Below, in pieces: positions 7,599-16,210 of a stretch of 21,780 nucleotides of DNA (position 1 is its first letter; the number at the start of each line of letters is the position of its first letter). The stretch is from Planctomycetota bacterium (GTDB taxonomy: Bacteria; Planctomycetota; UBA1135; UBA2386). Under the pieces are notes generated by a model. That model searched no databases, had not been told where the DNA came from, and saw only the letters and a program-made list of their open reading frames with translations. A program made the translations under genes and the position numbers. The stretch lies in assembly GCA_016793305.1 (NCBI GenBank), contig JAEUHU010000419.1, positions 1 to 21,780 of the forward strand, in the 5' to 3' direction.

Positions 7599-9467
7599 CT
7601 ACGCGCCGGGGCCCGTTTCGCTCCGCTGCCCGGTGGGGATTCCTCGCTCCAGCGTGCGCAGGAACAGTTCGATCGCGACCAGCAGGTAGAGGCCGTGGCC
7701 GAGGTCGGCCTGCCGGCGGCGATGGCGATCGACGGCCGCACTGACGCCGCCCGGGCGCAGGTGGGGGCGGCAACGGGTCCGTTCCTCCGCCAGCAGGTCG
7801 AGCCAGGGCAGGTCGCCGCGGAACCACGCGTCGAGTGGTAGCGACAGCCCACGCTTGCCCAGGTGCAGCACTTCGGGCGGCAGTTCGGCGGTGAACGCGT
7901 CCCGCAGCGGCCGTTTGCCGAGGGCGGACAGACCGAGGCCGAAGCGGGCGACGTCACCTTCGAGGTAGGGCAGCCGCATCTCGACACCGGCGGCGAGGCT
8001 GCCGATGTCGGCCTTGGCCAGCAGGTCGGCGCGCAGGTAGTGGCGCAGGTCGAAGTCGCGGGCCGCGAGCGCCAGGTCCGGGCGGTGTGGGGTCGGTCCT
8101 GCGGTCGCGGGCCAGTCGCCGAGGCCGGCGTCGCGCCAGCAGCGGCGGTGGTGCAGGGGCTCGGCGAGCACGGCCGCACCGAACGCGGGCGGCGTCACCG
8201 CGAGCAGGGCACCGACCGGATCTTGGGCACTGGCGGCGCGCAGCCAGCGCGCCGGATAGCCCATCGACCACTGCGAAGCCCGGCGGCCGAGCCAGCCGAG
8301 GTGCGGCAGGCGGTGCAGGGCACGGTAGCGGCGGTAGCCGAGCAGCAGTTCGTCGGCGCCTTCGCCGCCGAGCAGTACGCGCACGCCGTCGGCGGCCGCG
8401 GCGCGCGCGATCGCGTACAGCGCGAGGATCGACGGATCGCCGAGCGGCTGGCCCGCCAGCGCAGTCAGCACCACCAGCTCGTCGGCGAGTTCGGGGCCGA
8501 CGTCGATCGGGCGCAACGGCAGGTCGTGCCGCATCGCGACGGCGGTGGCGGCCTGCCGTTCGTGGGGTGGGCTGCCGACGCAGCGCAGCTGGTAGGCGGG
8601 CACACGCTGGCCGAGTTCGCCGAGCGTGGCGGCGAGGCAGCTGCTGTCGAGACCGCCGGACAGTGCCAGGCCCGTGCCGCGGCTGGTGTCGAGGCAGCGC
8701 GCGACGCTGTCGCGCAGGGCTTCGCGCAGGCTCGGTGCCGGCGGGGCGGGGAGCACCGGCGAAGAGGGCGCGGTCGCCGCCTGCCACCAGTCGTCGCCGT
8801 TCGCCGGCGTCTGCAGCGGTTCGCCGCGGCGTGGCATCGGCTCGATGCGCAGCCGGGCGCTGCACCGAACGCTGCGGATCGGCGCCCAGCCGAAGCGGAA
8901 CAGTTCGGCGAGGCGGCGCGGTTCGACGGTCGGTGGCAAGCCGAACGGTGCCATGGCGGCGCGCATCGACGCGAAGGCGACCAGCTGCGGCCGGCCGGCG
9001 AGCCGGTCGACGACGCACAGCAGCGGCTTCTCGCCGTAGCGATCCTGGCCGAACACCAGGTTGCCGGTCGCCGTGTCGACGACCGCGTAGGCGTGGTGGC
9101 CGCGCAGTTCGCGCAGGCTGCCGAGCGCGTCGCGTGCGACCGCGAGCAGTGGCAGCCAGGCGTCGTTCGGCGGGGCTGCGCGGCGTTCGGCGCGCGGCAG
9201 CAACGTGGCCCACAGGGCGCGGGCGTTGGTGACGGCACCGTTCAGCACGCCGACGAAGCGGCCGGTGCGGCGGACCACGGGTTGGTGGCTACGGGGCTGC
9301 GTGATCGCGAGGCGCGCGCAGCCGAGCCACCACGGGCCGGCGGACACGACGCCGAGGCCGTCGGGACCGCGCCACTGCAGCGTCGCCGTGGCGGCGCGCA
9401 TCGCCGCGGCCGGATCGAGGCCGCGCGCCAGCAGCCAGTCGTGTCGCGCGCCGACGATGCCGCACAT
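7599..9467 (-). CDS. asnB: Asparagine synthetase B-type glutamine amidotransferase
   Basis: This 622-residue enzyme has the full two-domain AsnB layout and family-typical length. The class II glutaminase domain starts MCGIVG with catalytic Cys2, then RGPDG at 33-37 and QDRYGEKPL at 141-149. The synthetase domain has the PP-loop SGGLDSS at 270-276 and GGEGADELLLGY at 367-378. The family transfers glutamine ammonia to an ATP-activated carboxylate, classically aspartate. Relatives in polysaccharide clusters amidate sugars, so the substrate is uncertain here. One oddity is that the usual NGEIYN glutaminase motif reads NGAVTN. The gene follows inositol-phosphate synthase by 21 nt with a Shine-Dalgarno GAGGA 7 nt before the ATG, so the two are probably one transcript. 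Confidence 0.9.
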   Translation of the reverse strand: MCGIVGARHDWLLARGLDPAAAMRAATATLQWRGPDGLGVVSAGPWWLGCARLAITQPRSHQPVVRRTGRFVGVLNGAVTNARALWATLLPRAERRAAPPNDAWLPLLAVARDALGSLRELRGHHAYAVVDTATGNLVFGQDRYGEKPLLCVVDRLAGRPQLVAFASMRAAMAPFGLPPTVEPRRLAELFRFGWAPIRSVRCSARLRIEPMPRRGEPLQTPANGDDWWQAATAPSSPVLPAPPAPSLREALRDSVARCLDTSRGTGLALSGGLDSSCLAATLGELGQRVPAYQLRCVGSPPHERQAATAVAMRHDLPLRPIDVGPELADELVVLTALAGQPLGDPSILALYAIARAAAADGVRVLLGGEGADELLLGYRRYRALHRLPHLGWLGRRASQWSMGYPARWLRAASAQDPVGALLAVTPPAFGAAVLAEPLHHRRCWRDAGLGDWPATAGPTPHRPDLALAARDFDLRHYLRADLLAKADIGSLAAGVEMRLPYLEGDVARFGLGLSALGKRPLRDAFTAELPPEVLHLGKRGLSLPLDAWFRGDLPWLDLLAEERTRCRPHLRPGGVSAAVDRHRRRQADLGHGLYLLVAIELFLRTLERGIPTGQRSETGPGA

Positions 9468-9474
9468 CGGTGGG

Positions 9475-9479
9475 TCCTC
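9475..9479 (-). promoter_or_regulatory. Ribosome binding site of the asparagine synthetase gene
   Basis: GAGGA on the minus strand, 7 nt before the ATG. It fits a gene translated from inside an operon. Confidence 0.55.
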
Positions 9480-9488
9480 GGTGCGCCG

Positions 9489-10742
9489 TCAGCGCGCCTT
9501 GCGCGTTCGGGCAGCGTCGAGGTAGGCGGCGAGCCGTTCCCACTGCCGGTGCAGGTCGTGCTCGGCGACGCCGATCGGGTGCTTGAAGAAGCAGGCGAGG
9601 TGCGGCATCGGCCCCGCTTCGCCGCGGCGTTGCGCCAGGTCGGCGAAGCGCACCAGGTCGAGCACCAGCGGGGCGGCGAGGATCGCGTCGCAGCCCTGCC
9701 AGGTGAACTGCATGGCCATCTTGAAGCCGAGGAAGCCTTCGAAGTGCACGAAGTCCCACGCGGTCTTCAGGTCGTGCAGCGACGGCACGTAGTCGATGCC
9801 GACGTGCGTGTGCAGCGGGTAGCCGAGGATCGACGGCAGCAGCGCGTCCTTGGTCGCGACCTTGGTGCGCTTGTTCTCGGCGTGCTTCAGCACCGCACCG
9901 TCGCGGTCGCCGAGGATGTTGTAGCCCTGCCACGACAGCACGCGCAGGTTGCGGATGCGGAACATCGGCGCCAGCGCCGACTTCACCAGCGTCTCGCCGG
10001 TCTTGCCGTCGCAGCCCATCCACGGGGCTCGGTTCGCCGCGAACGCCTGCTGGATCGCCGGCAGCAGCGCCGAGTCGCTCGGCGTGAAGTGCACGAACGG
10101 CAGCCCCATGGTCGCCGCCGCATAGGCGTAGATCGCCGACGGCCGCACGACCTGCTGCCGGTCCGCGTCGAGGGCGCGTTCGAACGCGGCGAGCGTGCGG
10201 TGCGCCGGCGACGGCCGCAGCGGCGGCTCGGTCGACGTCAGGTTGACGCAGACGATGCGATCGAGGCGGTGACGCTTCTGGAACGCGCGCAGGTCGCTCT
10301 GCACCTGCGCCACCTGCTGGCGCAACGTGAGGCGCTCGGCCTTGCCGCGGCCTCCCCGTGGCGGATCGGCGAGCTCGGTGATGGTGCGGCCGGCGTTGGC
10401 GAGCACGCCCGGGACCACGTTCGCGCTCGCCGCGGCGAGGTCCTTCTGCAGCGGCTGCAGCAGTTCGGGCGGCAGCGAGCCGGTGCGCGCCTGGATCTCG
10501 GCCGCGGCACTTCGGTAGTCCGAGCGGCGGATCTCGTGGCCGCCGAACACGATGCCGTCGAGTGGCTGCCAGTCGATGCCGGCCGCGGCCGGGGTCGCGG
10601 TGGTGAGGCCGTGTGGCGCGGCGAGGCCTCGGGCGATCGCGCGGGTGCCGACCACGACCGTCGTCGCGAGGCCGCCGTAGGCGCCGAACAACCAGACGCC
10701 GAGGCGCTGGGACGAACTGCGGGTCTTGCGAGTCTTGGCCAA
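9489..10742 (-). CDS. ino1: Inositol-3-phosphate synthase (myo-inositol-1-phosphate synthase)
   Basis: This enzyme would convert glucose 6-phosphate to inositol 3-phosphate with NAD, the entry to inositol lipids and polyols. The 417 residues show the Rossmann start LGVWLFGAYGGLATTVVVG (14-32), VNLTSTEPP (167-174), PSDSALLP (221-228), the family hallmark GCDGKTGETLVKSALAPMF (243-261), WQGYNILGDRDG (271-282), KVATKD (294-299) and FVHFEGFLGFKM. The start is uncertain. TTG 10742 leaves 13 residues before the Rossmann strand, as the family expects. It also has a promoter-like TCGACG-16-TATCCT just upstream. An ATG at 10865 would add a non-conserved 41-residue leader and run into the divergent gene's promoter. 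Asparagine synthetase follows in the same operon. Confidence 0.88.
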   Translation of the reverse strand: MAKTRKTRSSSQRLGVWLFGAYGGLATTVVVGTRAIARGLAAPHGLTTATPAAAGIDWQPLDGIVFGGHEIRRSDYRSAAAEIQARTGSLPPELLQPLQKDLAAASANVVPGVLANAGRTITELADPPRGGRGKAERLTLRQQVAQVQSDLRAFQKRHRLDRIVCVNLTSTEPPLRPSPAHRTLAAFERALDADRQQVVRPSAIYAYAAATMGLPFVHFTPSDSALLPAIQQAFAANRAPWMGCDGKTGETLVKSALAPMFRIRNLRVLSWQGYNILGDRDGAVLKHAENKRTKVATKDALLPSILGYPLHTHVGIDYVPSLHDLKTAWDFVHFEGFLGFKMAMQFTWQGCDAILAAPLVLDLVRFADLAQRRGEAGPMPHLACFFKHPIGVAEHDLHRQWERLAAYLDAARTRKAR

Positions 10743-10752
10743 AGGGGCCGGC

Positions 10753-10780
10753 AGGATACCGATTGCCGAGGCTGCGTCGA
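10753..10780 (-). promoter_or_regulatory. Candidate promoter of inositol-3-phosphate synthase
   Basis: Minus strand TCGACG (10780-10775), 16-nt spacer, TATCCT (10758-10753). The proposed TTG start is 10 nt further. Each hexamer matches the sigma-70 consensus at four of six positions. Confidence 0.45.
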
Positions 10781-10839
10781 CGGGCTGTCGATGGGCGGTC
10801 GGCGGTTGGTTGGTTCGGGAGGCTCTGCGGCCCGCAGCA

Positions 10840-10868
10840 TGGACAGCGCCGAGCGAGCGGGCCATAAC
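10840..10868 (+). promoter_or_regulatory. Candidate leaderless promoter of the GT87-type gene
   Basis: TGGACA (10840-10845, 5/6 match) and CATAAC (10863-10868, 4/6) are separated by exactly 17 nt. GTG 10875 lies 6 nt after the -10, where transcription should begin. This is the best sigma-70-like site in the window, and it decides against the ATG starts at 10791 and 10839. Confidence 0.55.
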
Positions 10869-10874
10869 GCGCGC

Positions 10875-12179
10875 GTGAACCGCTCTCGCCTGTGGCTGTT
10901 GCCGTTGCTGCTGGCCGTGCTGGTCGGCGGTGCCTGGGTGTTCGGCTACCGCGCCGAGAAGAAGCACGACCGGGAGCTGCCGGTCTACGTGCAGGGCGGC
11001 GAACGCATGGCGGCGGGGACGGAGATCTACCGGCCCGGGGAGGACGAGAAGCCGTTCACCTACCCGCCGTTCGCGGCGCTGCCGTTCGTGCCGTTCGCCC
11101 TGCTGCCGCACGACTGGCAGCCGGCGGGGTGGTTCGCGGTCAACTTCGCGATCGTGCTGCTGCTGGTGCGCTGGCTGCACGGCTACGCGCAGGTGCCGCT
11201 GCCCGGCCGGGCGCCACCGCGGCTGGTCTGGTTCTGGCTGCTGACCGGCGTGGTCGGCGGCCGGCACGTGTTCTCGGTGTTGTCGAACCAGAGCCACGAC
11301 CTGCTGATCGCCGGCCTCGTGGGGCTGTGTGCCGCCGCTTGGTGCAGGAACCGCAGCTGGGCCGGGCTGTTCGCCGGCGTGGGGGCCGCGACCAAGGCGA
11401 CGCCGCTGCTGTTCGTCGGCCTGTTCGGGCTGCGCTGGCGTTGGTCGGCGCTGGTCTGGCTCGCGGTCGGCGTGGTCGGTGCGACCTTGCTGCCCGACCT
11501 GCTGTTCCCGCGTGGTGACGGTCAGTGGTGGTGGCAACGCTGGATCGACGTCAACCTGCGCGGCCTGCAGGTCGGGGGTGCCGCCAGCCGCGAAGGCGTG
11601 TGGAACTCGCACAGCTTCCTGAACCAGAGCCTGTCCGGCACGCTGCTGCGGCTGTTCACGCCGGTGCAGGGGCCGGGCACGTTCGTGCAGGGAGAAGCGG
11701 GCCACGTGCTGCTGGTGGCGCTGCCGGCGGGCGTGTTCAAGGTGGTCAACTACGCGAGCCAGCTCGCGGTGCTCGGGCTGATCGCACTCGGCGTGCGCGC
11801 GGCGGCCGGGACGGTGCGCGCGGCCGCCGACCGGGCGCTGGCCCAACGTGGGGTCGGCCTCGGCGAGGTCGCGGCGGTCGCCTGCGGCATGGTGTTGCTG
11901 TCGCCGCAGAGCAGCAAGTCGCACTTCTGCGTGTGGCTGTTCCCGGTCGCGTTCGTGGCCGAACGGTTGCTGCGCGGCCCGCGCGATCGGCTGGCGGCGG
12001 GCCTGCTGGTGGGGGCGTGCCTCACCGGTCTGCTCGCCAAGGACGTGCTCGGCACGCGGCTCGGCAACCAGGCCTTGGCGCTCGGCAACGTCACCTGGGC
12101 GACGGTGCTGCTGCTGCTGGCGACCGTGCGCTGCCTCTGGACCGCCGCCCGGGCGGGCGCCGACGAGGCCGCTGCGTGA
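10875..12179 (+). CDS. GT87-type (DUF2029) polytopic glycosyltransferase
   Basis: This 434-residue integral membrane protein has many hydrophobic segments, starting with LWLLPLLLAVLVGGAWVFGY. The first large periplasmic loop carries the family pattern YVQGGERMAAGTEIYRP followed by FTYPPFAALPF (61-71), as in the polyprenyl-phosphate-mannose-dependent GT87 enzymes such as mycobacterial PimE. A later loop has NSHSFLNQSLSGTLLRL, also typical of DUF2029 proteins. The family moves a hexose from a polyprenyl-phosphate donor to a lipid or glycan on the outer face of the inner membrane. The sugar and acceptor here are unknown. A DPM1-like GT2 encoded 4 kb away could supply the donor. The start is GTG with no Shine-Dalgarno and a good promoter ending 6 nt before it. 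It is coupled to the next gene by a GTGA overlap. Confidence 0.82.
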   Translation: MNRSRLWLLPLLLAVLVGGAWVFGYRAEKKHDRELPVYVQGGERMAAGTEIYRPGEDEKPFTYPPFAALPFVPFALLPHDWQPAGWFAVNFAIVLLLVRWLHGYAQVPLPGRAPPRLVWFWLLTGVVGGRHVFSVLSNQSHDLLIAGLVGLCAAAWCRNRSWAGLFAGVGAATKATPLLFVGLFGLRWRWSALVWLAVGVVGATLLPDLLFPRGDGQWWWQRWIDVNLRGLQVGGAASREGVWNSHSFLNQSLSGTLLRLFTPVQGPGTFVQGEAGHVLLVALPAGVFKVVNYASQLAVLGLIALGVRAAAGTVRAAADRALAQRGVGLGEVAAVACGMVLLSPQSSKSHFCVWLFPVAFVAERLLRGPRDRLAAGLLVGACLTGLLAKDVLGTRLGNQALALGNVTWATVLLLLATVRCLWTAARAGADEAAA

Positions 12180-13021
12180 GCGGCCGCGCCGCCGCGTTCT
12201 CCGCGCTGCTGCTGGCCGGCTGTGGGGCGGCGGCACCGGTCGGTCTGGTCGACGGCGAGTTGGCGCTGCCGCGGGCGCTGCGCGAGGTGTCCGGCATCGT
12301 CGCCGTCGACGACGACACGATCGCCTGCGTGCAGGACGAGGTCGGGGCGCTGTTCTTCGTGTCGCTGCAGGGCAAGGAGCCGCTGCGCCGCGTCGAGTTC
12401 GGTCCACGCGGCGACTACGAAGGGCTGGCGCTGGTCGGCTCGGTGTTCTGGGTACTGCGCGCCGACGGGGCCTTGCTCGAGCTCGGCGCCGATGGCGACC
12501 GGCTGCGCATCGTGCGCACGATCCGGCTGCCGGGTGGGCTGCACGACTGGGAAGGGCTCTGCCACGAGCCGTCGCGCGGCCTGCTGCTGGCGATGTCGAA
12601 GGAACGGCCCGACGGCGACCGCGACGCGCGACCGGTGTTCGCGGTCGAGCCCGCGACCGGGCGCGTGCACGACGAACCGTTCTGCGTGTGGCGACGCAAG
12701 GGCGTGATCGACCAGGCGGAGGCTCGTGGGTTGCAACTGCCGACCCGCATCACCGACAAGGGCCGCGAACGGGTGGCGCTCGAGCTGCGCGCCAGCGAAC
12801 TGCTGGCCCTGCCCGGCGGCGACGAGTTCCTGCTGCTGTCCGCGGTCGACGCGCTGCTGCTGCGGCTCGATCGCGCGGGCCGGTTGCTCGGCGTGCGTTC
12901 GCTCGATCCGGAGCTGCTGCCGCAGGCGGAGGGCATGACGCGGCTGCCGGACGGCCGGTTGCTGATCGCCAGCGAAGCGGCCGGCGGCGTGGCGCGACTG
13001 CGGCTGGTCGAGGCGCCCTGA
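12176..13021 (+). CDS. SdiA-regulated-like beta-propeller lipoprotein
   Basis: This 281-residue protein begins with a short lipoprotein signal (SGRAAAFSALLLAGC, lipobox LAGC, Cys16). The mature part resembles the SdiA-regulated/YjiK propeller family: LREVSGIVAVDDDTIACVQDE (the 'E.SGL......L..V.DE' opening), then GDYEGLALVGSVFWVLRADG ('GD.EGI...G..iyv...G'), DWEGLCHEPSRGLLLAMSKE, and the closing QAEGMTRLPDGRLLIASE. The family is of unknown function and often sits in the envelope. It starts with GTG overlapping the TGA of the GT87-type gene by 4 nt, so the two are translationally coupled and may act together. Its 3' end converges on the UbiA-family gene with only 48 nt between. Confidence 0.75.
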   Translation: MSGRAAAFSALLLAGCGAAAPVGLVDGELALPRALREVSGIVAVDDDTIACVQDEVGALFFVSLQGKEPLRRVEFGPRGDYEGLALVGSVFWVLRADGALLELGADGDRLRIVRTIRLPGGLHDWEGLCHEPSRGLLLAMSKERPDGDRDARPVFAVEPATGRVHDEPFCVWRRKGVIDQAEARGLQLPTRITDKGRERVALELRASELLALPGGDEFLLLSAVDALLLRLDRAGRLLGVRSLDPELLPQAEGMTRLPDGRLLIASEAAGGVARLRLVEAP

Positions 13022-13069
13022 AGGGCCTCCCGGACCACTCCTCGAGCCGACCGCCGTTCTCCGCACCGT

Positions 13070-13963
13070 TCAGGCGTCGGTCGGCAGCCAGCGCAGCAGC
13101 ACCACGATCGCGAGTGCGTAGCACAACCCCGAGACGATCAGCGGCACGTCGCGGAACAGCAGCCGGGCGGGATCGCCGCCTTCGCTCTTCCGGTAGACGA
13201 GGAACAGGTACCGGAACACGCCGTAGGTGACGATCGGCACCGTGTACATCAGGCGATCGGTGTGGTGCCGCTGGACCGTGTCCGGACTCACCGTGTAGAG
13301 CGCGTAGGTCAGGATGCTGAGGGCGGCGAGCGGGCCGATCAGCATGTTGAGGAACGTCACCGAGTAGTCGGACATCGTCGCGCGCGTCTGGCCGCTGGCC
13401 TCGCCCTGCTTGCCGAGTTCCTCGTAGCGCTTGCAGAAGGCCAGGAACAACGCGAAGAAGAACGTGCACAGCAGCAGCCAGCGCGACGCGTCCACCTGGA
13501 TCGCGGCGGCCCCGGCCTGCACGCGCAGCTGGAAGCCCAGTGCGATGCACATGCAGTCGATCACCACGAGCCGCTTCAGCAGCAGGCTGTAGGCGACGTT
13601 CAGCGCCAGGTAGGCGGCCGGCCACATCACGAACGGCCGCCAGCCGTGGGCCGGCACCAGGGATGCGATCGCGCCCGCCGCGACGAGCACGCCGGCGAAC
13701 GTCGACCACGCGGCACCGACCGGCAGGCGTCCCGAGGCGATCGGCCGCTTGCGCTTCTTCGGGTGGTGCGCGTCCTCTTCGCGATCCTTGATGTCGTTCA
13801 GCAGGTAGATCGAACTCGCCGACATGCAGAACGAGGCGAACGCGAGCAGCGCCACGCCCCAGGCCGCCGGCTCGAACGCCTTCGGCGTGAACAGGAGCGG
13901 CACCAGCACCAGCAGGTTCTTGACCCACTGGTGGGGGCGCATGGCTTCGACGAACGGAGGCAT
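13070..13963 (-). CDS. UbiA-family prenyltransferase, decaprenyl-phosphate phosphoribosyltransferase-like
   Basis: This 297-residue membrane enzyme is of the UbiA superfamily. It opens MRPHQWVKNLLVLVPLLF (from residue 8), then NDIKDREEDAHHPKKRKRPIASG (56-78), the first Asp-rich metal/diphosphate motif. Several hydrophobic helices follow, and the cytosolic loop has CKRYEELGKQGEASGQTRATMSDYS. The RPHQWVKN start and the HP.KR.RPIA.G extension are characteristic of mycobacterial DPPR synthase Rv3806c (UbiA), which joins PRPP to decaprenyl phosphate to begin the arabinose donor pathway. Whether the product here is the same is inferred. ATG 13963 was chosen over GTG 13990 because a promoter-like TTGCCT-16-AATGAT lies 9 nt upstream of it. 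It is divergent from the acyl-CoA synthetase gene. Confidence 0.85.
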   Translation of the reverse strand: MPPFVEAMRPHQWVKNLLVLVPLLFTPKAFEPAAWGVALLAFASFCMSASSIYLLNDIKDREEDAHHPKKRKRPIASGRLPVGAAWSTFAGVLVAAGAIASLVPAHGWRPFVMWPAAYLALNVAYSLLLKRLVVIDCMCIALGFQLRVQAGAAAIQVDASRWLLLCTFFFALFLAFCKRYEELGKQGEASGQTRATMSDYSVTFLNMLIGPLAALSILTYALYTVSPDTVQRHHTDRLMYTVPIVTYGVFRYLFLVYRKSEGGDPARLLFRDVPLIVSGLCYALAIVVLLRWLPTDA

Positions 13964-13972
13964 CGGGGCGCG

Positions 13973-14000
13973 ATCATTGAGACCGGGCACCGCAAGGCAA
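13973..14000 (-). promoter_or_regulatory. Candidate promoter of the UbiA-family gene
   Basis: Minus strand TTGCCT (14000-13995), 16-nt spacer, AATGAT (13978-13973, 4/6 match), with ATG 13963 lying 9 nt downstream. It would leave GTG 13990 outside the transcript. Confidence 0.45.
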
Positions 14001-14061
14001 GCAGCTGTGCCTCGAACTGCGACTCGGGGGAACTACGGCCAACAGCGGCGTCGCTGCGTTC

Positions 14062-14090
14062 TTGGCGCCCGTGGTCGCGGCTCCTACTGT
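14062..14090 (+). promoter_or_regulatory. Candidate promoter of the acyl-CoA synthetase gene
   Basis: TTGGCG (14062-14067), exactly 17 nt, TACTGT (14085-14090). The ATG is 11 nt after the -10, so the leader would be only a few nt. No Shine-Dalgarno is visible. Confidence 0.45.
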
Positions 14091-14101
14091 GCTCGCCGCC
14101 C

Positions 14102-16210
14102 ATGGCGAACGCCCGCACTCTCGGCCTCGACGGCCTGTTCCGTCCTCGTTCCGTCGCCGTGATCGGCGCTTCACGCCGTCCCGGCTCGATCGGCCGCCAG
14201 GTGGTCGCCAACCTGATCCAGGGTGGCTTCCAGGGGCCGGTGTATCCGGTCAATCCGAAGGCCGAGGTCGTGCTGTCGGTGCCCGCCTATCCGTCGGTGC
14301 GCGCGATCCCCGGGCCGGTCGACCTCGCCGTGCTGGTGGTGCCGCCGGACGCGGCGCTGAAGGCCGCCGAGGAGTGCGGGAAGAAGGGCGTGAAGGGGCT
14401 GGTGGTGATCACCGCCGGCTTCCGCGAGATCGGCGGCATCGGCATCGAGCGCGAGGACAAGCTGCGCGCGATCGCCGATCGCCACGGCATGCGCGTCATC
14501 GGCCCGAACTGCATGGGCATCATCAACACCGAGCCCGAGTTCGCCTGCAACGCGAGCTTCTCGGCGACGCCGCCGCCGACGGGATCGGTGGCGATGGTGT
14601 CGCAGTCGGGCGCACTGGGCGAGGCGATCCTGGCCGACGCGGCGCAGGCGGGCCTCGGCGTCGCGATGTTCGCGTCGGTCGGCAACCGCGCCGACGTCAC
14701 CGCCGCCGACCTCGTCGCCTACTGGGGCGACGACGACCAGGTGAAGGTGATCCTGCTGTACCTCGAGACCGTCGGCGAGCCGCAGGAGTTCGTGCAGGTG
14801 GCGCGGGCCGTCGCGCGCAAGAAGCCGATCATCGCGGTGAAGTCGGGCCGCAGCGATGCCGGTGCGCTCGCCGCCAGTTCGCACACCGGCTCGATCGCCG
14901 GGGCCGACGTCGCCGCCGACACGCTGCTGCAGCAGTGCGGCGTGCTGCGCGTCGACAACTTCCGGGACATGTTCGCGCTGGCGCAGGCGTTGCTGACGCA
15001 GCCGCTGCCGCGTGGTCGGAGCATGGCCGTGGTCACCAACGCCGGCGGCCCGGGCATCCTCGCCACCGACGCGATCGCCGGGCTCGGCATGGAGATGGCG
15101 GCGATCGCGCCCGCGACCGCGAAGGCGCTGCGCAAGGTGCTGCCGCCGGAAGCGAGCGTGCACAACCCGATCGACCTGATCGCGTCGGCCGACGCGGCCC
15201 GTTACCGCGCGGCACTGCGCGTGGTCGGCAAGGACGACGCGGTCGACGGGCTCGTGGTGCTGTTCGTGTCGCCGATCATGATCGACGCCGCGGCGGTGGC
15301 GCAGGCGATCGTCGACGAGACGCGCGGTCTGTCGAAGCCGGTGCTCGCCTGCGTGATGGGCCGCCAACGCGGCGACGAGGCGCAGCAGATCCTGATGCGC
15401 GCCGGCATCCCGGTGTTCCGTTATCCCGAGGACATGGCGACGACGCTGCGGCTGATGTGCCGCCGTCAGCATTGGCTCGAGCGGCGTCCGTCGAAGCGTC
15501 CGACGCTCCGCGTCGACAAGAAGGCGGCCGCGCGCGTGTTCGCTCTGCACAAGGGCGGTGGCTGGCTGCCCGCCTCGGCGACCGAACTGGTGCTGCAGGC
15601 GTACGGGATCCCGTTCGCGCCGAGCCGCCGCGTGCAGACGCCCGGCGACGCGGTCGCGGCCGCGCACAAGCTCGGCTTCCCGGTCGTGCTGAAGGCCGAA
15701 GCCGCCGGCTTGCTGCACAAGAGCGAGCACCGCGCCGTGCGCACGGGGCTGCGTTCGGGCGACGAGGTGTATGCCGCGGCGCAGGACCTGCTCGACCGGC
15801 TCGGCCAGGAGTTCGACGGGGTGTCGCTGCAGGTGCAGGCCCATGCCGCCGGCCACCGCGAGGTGCTGCTCGGCATGACGCGCGATCCGCGCTACGGGCC
15901 CCTCTACGCCGCCGGTCTCGGTGGCGTGCAGGTCGAACTGCTGCGCGACGTCGCCGTGCGCGTCGGACCGCTCGACGGTCGCGATCCGGAGGAGATGTTC
16001 GGCTCGCTGAAGGGCAAGGCGCTGCTCGGTGCGTTCCGCGGCGCGCCCGCTGCGGATCTCGCTGCAGCGTTCGACGCGCTGCTGCGGCTGCAGCAGCTGG
16101 TGCTCGACTTCCCGGCGATCGCCGAGGTCGAGGTCAATCCGTTCATCCTCGCCAGCCGCGGCAGGCAGAGCGCCGCCGTCGACGGTCGCCTGCGCGTGGA
16201 GGCCCGGTGA
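14102..16210 (+). CDS. NDP-forming acyl-CoA synthetase (acetate-CoA ligase, ADP-forming type), fused alpha-beta
   Basis: This 702-residue single-chain enzyme belongs to the acyl-CoA synthetase (NDP-forming) superfamily. The N-terminal CoA-binding Rossmann domain (8-105) has SVAVIGASRRPGSIG and YPVNPK. The succinyl-CoA-ligase-like domains (about 130-460) have GPNCMG (134-139), SQSGALG (168-174) and ASSHTGSIAG with the phospho-histidine His261. The ATP-grasp domain (about 490-700) has GFPVVLKAEAAGLLHKSE and EVEVNPFIL. The family interconverts acyl-CoA + ADP + Pi with acid + CoA + ATP. The length fits the fused form without the GNAT domain of protein acetyltransferases such as Pat. The substrate (acetate or another acid) cannot be read from sequence. 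The stop overlaps the start of a GT2 gene (GTGA), an unexpected partnership. Confidence 0.9.
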   Translation: MANARTLGLDGLFRPRSVAVIGASRRPGSIGRQVVANLIQGGFQGPVYPVNPKAEVVLSVPAYPSVRAIPGPVDLAVLVVPPDAALKAAEECGKKGVKGLVVITAGFREIGGIGIEREDKLRAIADRHGMRVIGPNCMGIINTEPEFACNASFSATPPPTGSVAMVSQSGALGEAILADAAQAGLGVAMFASVGNRADVTAADLVAYWGDDDQVKVILLYLETVGEPQEFVQVARAVARKKPIIAVKSGRSDAGALAASSHTGSIAGADVAADTLLQQCGVLRVDNFRDMFALAQALLTQPLPRGRSMAVVTNAGGPGILATDAIAGLGMEMAAIAPATAKALRKVLPPEASVHNPIDLIASADAARYRAALRVVGKDDAVDGLVVLFVSPIMIDAAAVAQAIVDETRGLSKPVLACVMGRQRGDEAQQILMRAGIPVFRYPEDMATTLRLMCRRQHWLERRPSKRPTLRVDKKAAARVFALHKGGGWLPASATELVLQAYGIPFAPSRRVQTPGDAVAAAHKLGFPVVLKAEAAGLLHKSEHRAVRTGLRSGDEVYAAAQDLLDRLGQEFDGVSLQVQAHAAGHREVLLGMTRDPRYGPLYAAGLGGVQVELLRDVAVRVGPLDGRDPEEMFGSLKGKALLGAFRGAPAADLAAAFDALLRLQQLVLDFPAIAEVEVNPFILASRGRQSAAVDGRLRVEAR

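Noticed and set aside
7863..10874. A very long rightward open frame over the asparagine synthetase and inositol synthase genes.
   Set aside because: It is antisense to two clearly homologous genes. Its translation is Arg/Gln/Ala/His-rich low-complexity sequence, typical of third-position GC bias. Only its 3' end, from 10875, is a real gene.
10743..12407. N-terminal extension of the inositol synthase frame reaching far into the divergent gene.
   Set aside because: The extension is antisense to the GT87-type gene and compositionally a shadow. The family's Rossmann start lies 13 residues after TTG 10742.
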